NCBI GenBank assembly: GCA_022560025.1
Contig: JAFISE010000020.1
Coordinates: 62,001-126,000 of the forward strand
Reading direction: 5' to 3'
Source of the DNA: Stagonosporopsis chrysanthemi
Taxonomy: Eukaryota > Ascomycota > Dothideomycetes > Pleosporales > Didymellaceae
Length of the DNA: 64,000 nucleotides
Position 1 is the first letter of the stretch. Each line of letters starts with the position of its first letter. Made by a program: the position numbers and the translations under genes. Of this stretch, positions 19,529-30,618 are shown piece by piece. Under the pieces are notes generated by a model. The model was not told the DNA's origin, searched no databases, and saw only the letters and a program-made list of their open reading frames with translations.

Positions 19529-22472
19529 CTACATCGGCCCATCACCAGACCCTGTTTGCTCTTCCTTCTCCTTCTCCCTCTTCTTCCCCTTTCCTTTGCC
19601 TTTGCCCTTACTCTTCCCCTTCCCCTTCTTCGTCCCCTTCCCATCCTTCCCCAGCCCCTGCGCCGCATCGCTGTTCGCAGACTCCAAAGTCTCCCTAAGT
19701 TCCCTCATCTTCCACTCGTAAGAATGTAGCGGTTCTTCCGCAGGACGTTTTGGTGCTGCGCAGAAATCTCCCAAACTGCCATCGATTGGTGCAGAATTGG
19801 GCGCAGTGTTTGAAGGCTGTGCGAAAAAGCTAGACTGCTGGATAACGGGTGTTGCGGAAGAGTTGGTGGTGGTAGAGGCTGCTCTCTCGCTTGCAGCACC
19901 TCTGAATAGAGCACGTGGCGGTTGCGCGGAAGGACTTGAGAAACGCACCGGGCTCGTGTAGTTCGGAGCACTCTGTGAGGTGGCCGAGCGATTGTTGGCG
20001 GTGAACTTGTGGAATGATTGGTTCCCCGAATTGGGCGTGAGCATCCCAAACGGGCTCACGGATGTGTTGGTCGCAACGTCGCCGCCGAACAATCTGAGCT
20101 TTGGAAGACTCTGGACGGAAGGGAAAACCTTGGCGGACGTGGTCTCGCTTTCTGGCTTGGTTGAAATAGTGGGATATAGCGGATTGCTTAGGGACCTTAT
20201 TGGGAGACTGTTGACAGGTACAAATTGAGATCTCGACCCGCCAGAGAAGGGTTCTACGATTTTCTGGTCTGATGATTCTTGTGATGAGACCCATGCATCC
20301 CATGGGTTGCCATCGGAAGGTGAAGGTGTGGAACCAAACGCAGGTGATGGTGGACCTTTCTGCGACAAACCAGAAGCCAGGGGTATAGATGAGCTGGGAG
20401 TAGGGACAATGCCTCGAGACAACGATAGCCCCCGAGCCCCAAAGATCTTGGAAAGATGCTCAAAAGATGTGCCGGCGTCTCGTGTAAGAGCGCGATCAGA
20501 AGCGTGACCAAGGGCTGAGGGTGAGGCTGCCGCAAGGGACCCTCCAGTCTTCGAGTGCTCGGTGTTGGCTGGAAGTGCCGATTGAGGAAGGCCACTCCAG
20601 CCAGACAAACTGCCAGTAGTTGCTGAGTCCTCGGGAAACGATACGGCTTTAGTCCTCGTTGTTCCCTGACGTCCAGCCTTGTAGTCAGAAAGTCGGATCT
20701 CCTCAAGCGAGCGATCTTCGTTGTGCCACTTCTGGTTTGCCGTAATCGTCTGGAAATGCTGAAGAGTCTGCATCTCGTTCTTATTTACGTACGTACACGG
20801 TTCGCCTTGTTCTTCTAAGTATCTCGAATACGCTTCCGGTGACGAAAGATCGGGGTTTGCTATGTTGGTTTTGCTAGTTCCGAAACCTCGGGTAGGTGTA
20901 AAGTCACTGAGTGTACCCTGGCCGGTTGCTGGCTTGAAGACCGAATCCTCAGTGTTTGTTGACTGAGCTGGCATGGGGATTGGGTCTTGCGGGAGTATCG
21001 TCTTAGTCGACACAACAAACACGGTAGGCTTGACCTGCAAAAGCCCCATCGATGTTGGAATGTCAACAGCCCTGCCATGCTTTACAGAAACGATGAATCC
21101 TTGACGTTGTGCTGCACGAGACTGTATGAGGTTCAACAATCGAGGTTCCAAATCGAGGATCGCGTCCATGACAGAGTAGTCTGCGTCCAAACTTCGAATG
21201 TGTGCGTACAGAGCTTCTTCGCTAAGACACAGTGACTCGAGCTTGTGGGACAATGTTGAGACCATATCTGTGGTTTCAACCTGCGGGTGAATAATATAAG
21301 CCTCCAGATGCGGTGTAGGGATGAATGCACTGAGACTTGCGGTCTTCCAGTTGGCAAATATGTCAGTCGAAGCACCTTTCTCAAAAAGCGACTTTCCAGA
21401 AGAACGGGGCTTAATGACGCTAGGCTCCCCAAATGCTACAGCCCCTGGCTCGATTTTTGGGATGGGAGTAGTCGCCACGATCGGTTTCGTACTGTGTCTC
21501 GCCGTTTGCTCTAGTTTGGATGTTGAGGCATATATATCTACGGTCGGAATCGAGGCAGACGTGCTATGGCCAGGAGAGACTCCTGTAGGCGGCCAATTGC
21601 CGAACGCCCAGGTGGGCTTCCTGTTATTGTCCCTGTCCAGCATTGTAAGCACCCATTGGAATCAATCATCGGTGGGTTTGACTTACAGTAGAACATCCCC
21701 TGGGCTCGACAATGTTCTGATTCCAGGAAGATTGGTCAACGGTGCGGCGGCCGGCTGCGTCGGGGTCAAGACTGCTCTCACTCTCTGTGACGCAAACACT
21801 TCGTCTTTGAGTGCCCAAGGAGAATCGATATTGTTGTGGTCGAGCTCACTGGAATTGAGCTTTCGAAGTGCCCAGGTCAGACGCAGGGCCTCATGGACCT
21901 CCTCAGTATTGCTGTGCACGAGGTCAGCTAGTCAGCAGCGGAGAAGCGTCACAAGCGACTCACAGGTTCTCAAATCGGGCCAAACATGTATGCCTTACAA
22001 TCAGCCTCGTCAGGCTCACGAGCTTGAAGCATGCATCCAATACTGTTAGTGCCTCCATCTCGTCTCTCCAAGCGAGGCCGAAGTTGTCAATCCAGTGTTG
22101 CTCATCTGCGATCCGAACAGCACGAGTAATCATCAAGAAAATAGCATGGCATTTCTCTAAAGATTGTTTGATGTTCTCGTGGTGATCTCTGGTCCACATG
22201 TCCTTGTTCTGGAACCCACTTCTGGACACACTCTCCAGCGTCAAATCGTCAAGGAGAGTTGATAAGACAGCAGAAAGAGCGTAGGCTTTCTGCACTAAGT
22301 TTCTTGCAGTTCCCGGGTTGGCATGCAAGTAGAGGATAGGAAGCAGAGCCTGTGCAACGCCAGTGGCCACTGAGTAGAGGCGTTTCGCAAGATGAGCGAT
22401 CTCGTCACTTTGCTCCTGAGGCGAGCCTTGCTGCGGTGCCTGCATGGCTTCGCTGTTTTCGTCGTTGGCCAT
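19529..22472 (-). CDS. Unrecognised 945-residue protein, helical N-terminus and Lys-Gly tail
   Basis: Predicted exons 22472-21964, 21911-21687 and 21632-19529, joined by introns of 52 and 54 nt with GTGAGT and GTAAGT donors; both junctions are phase 2 and restore CTN leucine codons. The first ~170 residues are helical (for example EIAHLAKRLYSVATGVAQAL and AWRDEMEALTVLDACFKLVS), loosely like the helical N-terminal regions of fungal STAND-type proteins, but this is weak. The remainder is mostly disordered, Ser/Pro/Thr-rich, with one ordered patch around residues 390-450. The last ~40 residues alternate Lys and Gly and then turn acidic. The ATG at 22472 has GCCATGG context; an in-frame ATG at 22499 with T at -3 is less likely. 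Function is unknown. It converges on the 928-residue protein gene. Confidence 0.75.
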
Positions 22473-23903
22473 GGCTGCCACAGCGATCTTCTTGCGCATA
22501 GAGACTAGGTGAGGTGGCTACTGATCAAGGACAGGTGGGCCACAGGAGCGGGAGGGTTTTTGACGCAACCACAGTCCGAGCAGCACTAGTGACAGTAACG
22601 GCAGAATAAGTAACTAATAGACTACTGTAAGAATTGAGGAGTATGCACACGAGTAACAAAGAGTTGAACCTGTGAGACGCCGTTGCTTTTGTCCGCCGTC
22701 CGCAGAGGCATCCAAAAAGCGCAGTAGACAAACACCAGGCAGCCAGCAGGCAGCACTTCCTCAGCCCTTCGGCTAAAGCACGGCAAAACGCCCACAGCGT
22801 AGCACGATGCCTGCACGGCATCAGAAGCCGAACACCCAACGCAACACGCCCATCTTCGAGCTTCACCTCCTCCCACGAGGAAGTTCACGAGGCAGGTACG
22901 ACCCACTGCCGTGCATACTTCGCCAGTTGACCCACGCTCAACAACGCGCTCGACATGCATGACCCCACAGCGCCCCAGCCTCGTGTCCCAGCCCCCTTGC
23001 TTCTGACCATCCGCTGGCACTTCCAACTCAACATCCACGAAAAGCACTGTCTTTGTCGCACCGCCACTGTATGCATGCATGCCCCCAGACTTGAGTAACC
23101 CGTTGTTAGGGCTAGGGATACAAGACGGGGTGGTGATCACACTTCCGCAGCGGGCCGGGACGTGCAGGAACGCAGACAAGGGAATGGCTCGCAACCTGTA
23201 ACTTGTCAGCAGAACAGTGGAGCCAAGCTGATACTCAAATTGCGTGATGGACCTGTGGCTGAAGAAGTTTATGTAGACCTCACCTGTTCGTGCCTTCTCG
23301 CAAGCAGAATACATATTCTTTTAAGAGGTTGTCGCGCTGGTGTTGCGAAGACCTCGCGTTTGGGACCTGCATCTTGAAGCGCTCGTGTCCTGTGGCACGA
23401 CGTCGTATCGCTCGCTCAACGGGGCTACCATCAGGCGCTACAGCAGGACATGTTGTCGCTCACTTTCCGATGCAGGTGGTACAATGGTTCCTAGGCCAAC
23501 TTGAAGTTGTTATGTTCGGCTCACAGCTTTGAGTCAATGGGCTCGCGCATCAAGGCAGACGGTGGAAGACATGTTCCAAGTGAGTGAATTAATTGAATTG
23601 TATTCATTGATATCTGCCAGTGCTCAAAATCGGAGCGCTTCCCCAAGCTCAGGGTGAGGGTATCAAAACGCCAGGGGCGCGTGTACATGAAGAGATAAAG
23701 GCGTAATGAGTCGTAGTCATCAAGCCATCGTTACAGTGTCGTAAGAACCGAGTCCTGCGACTTGAACTGAACACCAGAGTGTGTATTCAATCCATCGCCG
23801 CCAACACGGCGATATATCCAAGACCTCCTCGCATTACCACCCCCCCATTAATCATTATGCACATTACTCCATCGAGGTAGGACCTTGGACAGCGTAGAGG
23901 CGC
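22473..23903. other. Intergenic, no gene seen
   Basis: About 1.4 kb upstream of the 945-residue protein gene and downstream of the CFEM gene. A 230-codon minus-strand frame (22622-23314) has no recognisable features and was rejected. No RNA or motif was recognised. Confidence 0.5.
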
Positions 23904-24841
23904 TTAGATGATGAACCAGGCAGCGGCAGCAAGACCAGCGGCGACAGGAACACCGGTCATCCTCGCGGCGGCACCTGCAGGGATAGTGCTGGAGACGGCG
24001 GAGCCGGCAGCCTCGGTGGCAGACGAAGCAGCAGAGGCCAAAGACTCCGTGGCAGATGAGATGGCAGAACCAGCGGAGTCGGTAGCAGAAGAAGCAGCAG
24101 AGGCCAAGGACTCAGTGACAGATGCAAGAGCAGACGAGGCAGACTCAGAGAGCGAAGCCAGGCCAGAGCTGAGCTCGGAGGCAACCGAAGAAGCTGCACT
24201 TGAGGCCGCGCTTGCTGCAGACTCTGTTAGCGCTCCTGAGCTGTAAACGGTGCTGAAACCAGTGGTAGTGGTTTGAACATCGCCGTCAGAGTTGGTGACG
24301 GTAGCGAGCAGGGGCACAGTGGTGATAGCGGACTGGGAAGCGCTGCCAGTGGCAGAAGCCTCACCTGAAGCGGTACCAGTAACGGCTCCAGCGCTAGAAA
24401 CAGCCGGGTTCAAGATCGTCAACGCCGCGGAAGGAGAGGCAGAAGCATCGTCACCGATGGTAGAGACAACACCTGGTACGAGATTAGCAGGCGTAGGCGA
24501 GAGATTGTTGTGCGTAGACTTACCCTGGCAGAGACCGGCAGCGTAGCTAACGGCCTGACCAGCCTCCTCGGCGTTGCATGCCTGGCGAGAGCAGTCGCGG
24601 ACACCATAGGCCCAGTTGGACTGCGAGCAGAAGCAGGCGGTGTCGCCGGCAGCGCAGCTGAACTGGGTGTTGGCGATGAGGTTCATGTTGTTGACACACA
24701 GTTGCTGGAAGGGGTTAGCACAGTTCGCAACAATGACAATACCGCCATGTGAGTTGAGCAAGAACTTACTGCGCAGGAACCGAGGTTCTGGGCGGTGGCA
24801 GCGCCAGCAATGGCTGCGAGGAGGATCATAGACTGCTTCAT
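23904..24841 (-). CDS. GPI-anchored CFEM-domain surface protein
   Basis: Predicted exons 24841-24770, 24704-24524 and 24472-23904 (introns 65 and 51 nt, both with GTAAGT donors and CTAA-type branch sites) give 273 residues. Signal peptide MKQSMILLAAIAGAATA is followed by an eight-cysteine CFEM domain (about residues 20-85): SCAQLCVNNM across the first splice, then CAAGDTACFCSQSNWAYGVRDC. An Asp in the AGD.AC motif corresponds to the haem-iron ligand of Candida CFEM proteins. Then follows a ~150-residue Ala/Ser/Thr stalk and a hydrophobic tail (VPVAAGLAAAAWFII), as expected for a GPI signal. CFEM proteins act in haem uptake, adhesion or as effectors; which applies here is not known. The second intron is in frame, so the unspliced message would still be readable; splicing was preferred because removal joins LCQG to VVSTIG. 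Confidence 0.88.
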
Positions 24842-25706
24842 CTTGACGGTGTGGTGTGGGGAGCAAAGGTTGCTAGGTTGGTGGTGCTGGACAAGGTGTT
24901 GTGAGGGAGAAGAGATGCTAGGCCTGTGGAATGCTTGGTTGAAGATGGGGCTGGTGAGGAATTGAGGTGAGAGGGAAGAGCAGGCTTTATCCTTTGACGG
25001 GGCGTGAACGGGCGCGCAGGTCGTGGCTGGTACGTCGACAAAGCTCCTGCCCTGTTACTGCACACGGCGCAAATACAAATGGCTGGTGCGGTGACGGCGA
25101 GCTACCTTACTCGATTACGACAGGGATGTGGCAGGCACGATCACTTTTTGGACAAGGAACAGGATTCTGCGCTGGGTGCTGATTGGCCAATGGATGGAGC
25201 TTGCCGGGCTGAAGCTTGAACCAGCCTAGTCTCCGGTTTTATGATGTCGCCAACGGCCTTCCAGGCTACAGACGAGCTTGACCTGCATGTACAACTCATG
25301 ATGCTGCACCAAGACGAGAAGGTGTGTTGTCCAAGTAACCTGCCACACCAACATCACGTTCTTCTGCTGCTGTGCAGCCGATCCGGCTTGTCGTACCACA
25401 ATGGAATCGACTCGCTCACACGCACAAACTTGTGTCCTTGGCTGTTGCACAAGCCTACTTTCATAGCACTGGGCGGCAGGGTAAATTATGACATTTACCA
25501 TCGAACCTTGTATGTTCAAGGAGCGCCTATCACTGTGACGTCTGCGTAGTGTCTCAATCTCTGTGGCCGCCGACAGCTTGGTATTCATTTCGTCTAACCA
25601 AACCCCAACCGTGATAAGTTCGCCTGGCTCGATCGTGGGCCAGACCCTGTGCATCTGATCGCCAACCACCTGCCAGCCTCGTGTGGCGCAGTCGCCTAAC
25701 TTTGAT
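24842..25706. other. Intergenic, no gene seen
   Basis: 865 bp between the CFEM gene start and the 3' end of the anthranilate synthase gene, both on the minus strand. The left part should hold the CFEM promoter. No motif was recognised with confidence. Confidence 0.5.
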
Positions 25707-27788
25707 CTACGCAGCCACACTGATGCGCGGCTTCGCATCGCCCTCCAGCGATTGCGATTTGTCCGTGTCGACTTCGCCTTCGACTTGCTCGGCCAGATGC
25801 TTCTCTTCAGCTGAAGTGATGCAGTGTGTGTTTGCGCCTGCGTACCCATAGTGGTCAGTAAACGGCGGTTTGCCGGAGCAGATTGGCAGCAAAGCGCGCT
25901 ACCGGACGTACCTAGTTTATTGATCGTCTCCATCCACTCATCGTAAGGGTCGGAATCGAAGACAATTCCCCCCTTAGCCAATGGTCAGCGCGAGTGTGAG
26001 CAGCAGGAATTTCCCAAACTTACCCCAGCTTGGAGGTAGGCGATGCCGTCTTTGACAAGCATGGTCCGTAGCGCAATGCACGTCTGTGGGAGATCAGCCA
26101 TGTTTGACCGTGCGCCTCAGGGGCCAACTCACGTCCATAGCACCCTCGATCTGCTCATCGCCATCGACGCTGCCGTAGCCAAAGTACCCCACAGCTCCAG
26201 CATAGACACCGCGCTTCTCTTTTTCCAACTCTGCAATTAATTCCATCGCCCGCACTTTGGGTGCGCCACTGACGGTCCCTGTTCCATGTCTCAATATCAA
26301 ATCACATTATAGAGCACTTGACGTACCTGCAGGGAAAATCGACCTAAAAGCATCAAATCGTGTCTTGCCCGGTCGCAGGACGCCTGACACCTCGGAGACA
26401 AGGTGCTGCACATGCGAAAACTGGAGCCATTAGCAATTGGACCCCGATCCGATCGTGTTCTGCATTAATTCGATGACGGGGTTTGATGTTCATACCTTTT
26501 GCACGACCATCAGCTTATCCACACGAGTGGAGAGCGGATCGCAGACACGGTTTACGTCATTCCGTGCGAGATCCACCAACATAACCTATGAAGTCAGTCG
26601 ATATTGAGCTTGACGAAGAATTAAGGCAAGACCCACGTGCTCGGCCCGGTCCTTCAGAGAATTGGAGAGCTCCTCTGCTAGGGCTGCATCTTCCTGCAGG
26701 GTTTTGCCCCTTTTAACTGTCCCGGCAATGGGATGTGTGATGATCCTGCCCTGTTCCTCTTTGACCAGCAACTCGGGACTGGCGCCTACAATCTGAAAAT
26801 CTTCGCAGTCCACAAAGAAGAGGTAGGGCGATGGGTTGACGTTTCGCAGGTTCCTGTAGATGTTGAAAGGATGCAGCGAGGTAGGACGGGCAAAGCGCTG
26901 CGAAGGGACAGCCTGGATGATGTCGCCCACGCTGATATGCTTCTTGAGCTCCTTGACATGCCCCTCGTACCCCTCTTGGCCGATATTTGACGTGTATTCA
27001 TTTCCAAGCCTGATGGGTCCCTGTGCAGGCATTGGCACCTCGGGGTCCTTAAGGATTGTTACGTATCTCTTCAACGTAGCCTTCGCCTCTTCATATGCCT
27101 GCTCCAAATTGTCGAGGCTGTCTGGAACCTTGACGTATGTAATGACCTTGACCACCTGTGCAAAGTGATCAAGAGCCACTACAGTGTCGAAGAGCATGAA
27201 CAGACTCTCCGGTACTCCCAGAATATCCTTCACGTCATCTCGCCGTGTCTTGGGTTCGAAGTACTTGACGCAGTCGTATCCAACATAACCAACAGCACCG
27301 CCAGTCAGGGAGGGAAGCTGTATCGAGGGCACGGTTGCGACTCTGCTCTTTGCAAGCTCCTTCTCGAGGTTGGGCAGAGGGTCCGCTTCTTCGCCATGAC
27401 CGGGCCCAGTTTTGATGACTTTGCGAGGGTCAGCGCCGATGAAGCTGTACCGTCCAATTGTCTCTGTTGTTGCAGCGCTCTCAAACAGAAAGGAGAGCTT
27501 CGACTTTGACCTGCCCTGTGTCAACCCTTGCTGAAGCCCACCAAATGAGTCACGCACTCACTTCGCGGAGACTTTGAGGTATATGCTCGACGGAGTCAAG
27601 AACTCGGCGGAGATGGAGGAGAAAACGGGAACGAGGTTGGGCGGGTTTGGAGAGTTTACTGCCGCGGCCAATACCTCCCGCACCGTGTCGAGGGATGGCT
27701 GAACGCCTAGCTGGTGGTGGTCATGCGCTCAGCTCTCCAGTGCCGCTAAATGTGGTGGGGGTTGGGCAGAACATACCTGTTGCACCAT
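25707..27788 (-). CDS. TRP2: Anthranilate synthase component I
   Basis: Nine predicted exons: 27788-27777, 27710-27562, 27510-26637, 26585-26496, 26420-26327, 26278-26133, 26083-26024, 25972-25912 and 25837-25707; all eight introns are 48-75 nt and the total is 538 residues, normal for fungal TrpE/Trp2. The enzyme converts chorismate plus glutamine-derived ammonia to anthranilate, the first step of tryptophan synthesis, with a separate TrpG-type amidotransferase partner. Recognised blocks: [12 protein letters not shown] (region of Trp feedback binding), [80 protein letters not shown] and [15 protein letters not shown]. Several of these are interrupted by introns and only read correctly after splicing. 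The first exon holds only four codons (MVQQ) and is the least certain part. Gcn4/CpcA-type sites lie upstream and in intron 2. Confidence 0.93.
27546..27552. promoter_or_regulatory. Gcn4/CpcA-type site inside intron 2 of TRP2
   Basis: TGAGTCA on the plus strand (TGACTCA on the gene strand), the canonical palindromic site of the bZIP activator Gcn4/CpcA of general amino-acid control. It lies in the second intron. A 7-bp match can be chance; its place in an amino-acid biosynthesis gene makes it worth noting. Confidence 0.35.
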
Positions 27789-27850
27789 GCTTTCGAGGTG
27801 CAGCAATTGAAGCTGTGGAGAGCTCTGTGGTGTGTGGGAAGTCAATGCTA

Positions 27851-27856
27851 GAGTCA
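27851..27856 (-). promoter_or_regulatory. TGACTC element upstream of TRP2
   Basis: TGACTC, the core of the CpcA/Gcn4 recognition element, about 63 bp upstream of the TRP2 start codon on the gene strand. It is consistent with cross-pathway control of tryptophan synthesis. Confidence 0.4.
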
Positions 27857-28158
27857 GACAATATCAAGGCTTGTTCTATTCAGACCCAGGATGATTATCT
27901 CCAGCCTTATCGACGAGCCAATCGGTTGCCTTGTTTGTCCGCCCTGGCGGTTTGATTTTCGAGAAGACTGCCCCGCTAACGCCGCAATCAGCCTTAGCCA
28001 ATGGCTCTGCTAGCCAGACCACTAGATTCTCGTCTCACCCCAGCAAGACGTCACAGCCGCCTACCAACTCCTGCCCAAGTCGCGTGTTTGTCGCAAGTTC
28101 TTTGCCGTACACCACCGCGCACACTACACCATTTTGTCGCGCAATATTCGTCGGCGCA

Positions 28159-28164
28159 TATAAA
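28159..28164 (+). promoter_or_regulatory. TATAAA box candidate
   Basis: TATAAA 56 bp upstream of the ATG at 28220. The distance is plausible for a short 5' UTR, but no transcription start is known. Confidence 0.3.
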
Positions 28165-28219
28165 CGCGCATGAATCCCGATTCTGAACCATAAAGAAACT
28201 GTCACCTTCCAGCCGCGCT

Positions 28220-29308
28220 ATGGACTCCCCGCCGACGCATTCCGTACGACCTTGGACGCCGCCCGACAGTGAAGCGCACGGCAGCCCTGAATCCGCCTAC
28301 TTTTCAGACCCCTTCCGGCGAGCATCGAGCTGCGCGTCAGACATGGACGAGCACCACTGGCCGCTCCAGCAACCTCGGCCCGGCGTCCCTGGTAGGAAGA
28401 GCAAATGCTGCGACACGCCCAACGAGCCGCTCAGCATCTCCAGGCCAAAGCCTCTGCACACCGTCACCGAGCCTGCGCCCTACACGCCCACAAAGACTTC
28501 AAGTCTCCTGGAACAGCATGCGCCTGGCGCGTTGCGCTACCCATATACACCAGAGAGCTCGCGCATACTGCGCGCCAGCACAGTGGGCTCGCTATCGCCA
28601 ATACCGTGGGATACCGGATCGCGATCCTCTGCTTCGCCTGTTCAGAGCGCGCTTTCTTCGTGTATTGCGCACTTCGAGAACCTCACGGCGGAGCGTGAGC
28701 TCACCGACGATCAGATGGAGTACGTTGTAGGACAGTTCGAAGCCATGACCTCATATCTTGCGGCGCCAGATGCGCAGACAAAAAAGGGCGCCGACGATTT
28801 GTTCTCTGGTTCAGACTCGCCACGTTCTGCTAGTCCAAAGCCCGCGACCCAGGTTGCAGAATACGATGGTAGCTACCTGGCCGAGGTTGGGAAGTTCATC
28901 GAGGGTGTCCAGATCTACGCTGCAGACTTCAAAAGGCGGTACGAGGAAACAAAAGCCCTGAACGAGATCCAGCTCGCAATTATCAACGATTTGCGGAGAG
29001 ACCTGAGTGCTGTGCAGCAGAACATGCAAAAATCGCTACCCTCGGGCGCTTCTCAGCTGAGGGGAACAGGTCAGAAAGCCGTTGACAGCAGCTGGGATTC
29101 CATCGAAACCGCAGTTGACTGCATACACGAGGACGAAAATGCGAAGACTGCTATATCCAAGCCAGTGATGGTGCAGTCTGGCACACAGACTGAAGGATCA
29201 AGAAGATGTGTCACTGCCCGCAAGCCTGCACAGCCCGCGCGCCGTGGATTCTGGACTGTACTCTACGAGGCACTCGATGGCTTCAGCGATGATCTACACG
29301 AGCGTTGA
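28220..29308 (+). CDS. Hypothetical coiled-coil protein, 362 residues
   Basis: A single-exon frame of 362 codons beginning MDSPPTHSVRPWTPPDSEAH. Residues 1-145 are disordered and Pro/Ser-rich. Residues ~150-190 are a likely helical region (TAERELTDDQMEYVVGQFEA), and ~225-285 are predicted by eye as a coiled coil (YLAEVGKFIEGVQIYAADFK, then RYEETKALNEIQLAIINDLR). The C-terminus ends RRGFWTVLYEALDGFSDDLH. I do not recognise a named family. Codon quality, length and a divergent promoter shared with TRP2 support a real gene. Possible roles such as a cytoskeletal or scaffold protein would be guesswork. Confidence 0.78.
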   Translation: MDSPPTHSVRPWTPPDSEAHGSPESAYFSDPFRRASSCASDMDEHHWPLQQPRPGVPGRKSKCCDTPNEPLSISRPKPLHTVTEPAPYTPTKTSSLLEQHAPGALRYPYTPESSRILRASTVGSLSPIPWDTGSRSSASPVQSALSSCIAHFENLTAERELTDDQMEYVVGQFEAMTSYLAAPDAQTKKGADDLFSGSDSPRSASPKPATQVAEYDGSYLAEVGKFIEGVQIYAADFKRRYEETKALNEIQLAIINDLRRDLSAVQQNMQKSLPSGASQLRGTGQKAVDSSWDSIETAVDCIHEDENAKTAISKPVMVQSGTQTEGSRRCVTARKPAQPARRGFWTVLYEALDGFSDDLHER

Positions 29309-30618
29309 TTGCTTGTTTTTCTTTTTCACACGCCGTTATTTCCTTGTTGCTCTCTTTTTCGCATACTTGTTCCTTGAATCTCCGTCCTTCTGGTTTTTTC
29401 TCCATAAGAACTCCTGATCATGGCGTAAGAGGGCGTTCACTTGCAGGATACCACACCTTCACAGGTTCTGGATACGAAGCTACGAATTGCATAGCGATGG
29501 CGCATACTGGTTTGATTGACTTTTACAACACTAGCTCTGCTTCACCCGAGCGCAGCGTTTGGATACCCTTAAGTATTTCAGAAAGTCTCATCAGAGGCTT
29601 TCCTTCGAACTAATCGTAATCTTACACTGTCATTCCTCAAGTCAAATTCTTTACTTGTTATTAATTTTGCTTTAACATGTCAATAGCTCCCTTGAATAAA
29701 GCTGCTTCACACACAATAGAATAGCATCCTTCACGTGCACATCACCCCACGCGACTCCTCAGTACAAAATTCAATACTGCACGGTCTTCAACGCTCCATA
29801 ACTTGATTGCCGATAACTCGAAACGTGACTGCAACCCTTCGGCATGCATCCACCTCCCTCACTCCCCGTCCACTCATTGTCTAAAGTGAAAAATTGCGCA
29901 CCCCACGGGTTAGGATACGTCAACGCTTGGCCCGGATGATGTATAAATCTCAATCCCGCAGGGTAAGTGCTTGTACTGTGACGTGTATTCTCCCTTGATC
30001 AACCGCCGGTAGGATGCAGGAGACCACGTAATGCAGGGCTTTCGGCTCCGCAAGAACCAATGCAGCACAACAAAGAAATTGGTATTTTAAAGCAGCGAAC
30101 TCGCGCGGTGTCGTCGTGTGTGTCTAGTCGCGGCGTAGTCTACAGCCTGGTGTTTGAGCAAGCCGTGGAGTCCGGTGTTTCATCTTAAGGGTCCACGAAC
30201 GAAACATTGTGATGTACTCGACATCACGATCCTAAGGACAGCTGGTGCCTGGATCTGGCGCACTGAGCTCGAGCGCCTCCAAAATACACCAGGCGTGGAA
30301 AATCCAGTGCCTTTGGCCTGTTCAGCTTCAGGGTGACTTGTATGTGTTGATTGATGGTAGCCGGATATATTTAGCTTCGCAGGCAGGTGTGGCTCATCCG
30401 CACCACTAGTCGGTCAGGGAGTATCCACCGAGCATCTTCAATTCCAGCTCCTCCCAACCATTCACTTCCACAACACGACCAAACGCCTGTAACAAACTCT
30501 GTAAGGGCTCTGCACCAACCCTTTACTCACCTTAATTCCTATCTTGCAAACATTCCGAATTTCGACCCCGCTGCATCGAGTGCAGCTTTCCTGAACCTGA
30601 TATCTGGCCCCGGGCAAC
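29309..30618. other. Intergenic, no gene seen
   Basis: About 1.3 kb between two plus-strand genes. It begins with a T-rich 3' flank (29310-29410). No RNA gene or motif was recognised; the right end contains the promoter of the GYP5-like gene. Confidence 0.5.

Larger units (their letters stand above)
27789..28219. promoter_or_regulatory. Divergent promoter region between TRP2 and the coiled-coil protein gene
   Basis: 431 bp separates two divergent start codons, so it must serve both. It contains a TGACTC element near TRP2 and a TATAAA near the right-hand gene, listed separately. Confidence 0.5.

Noticed and set aside
22622..23314. 230-codon open frame on the minus strand
   Set aside because: No recognisable domain, signal peptide or plausible splice partner; reads as non-coding sequence.
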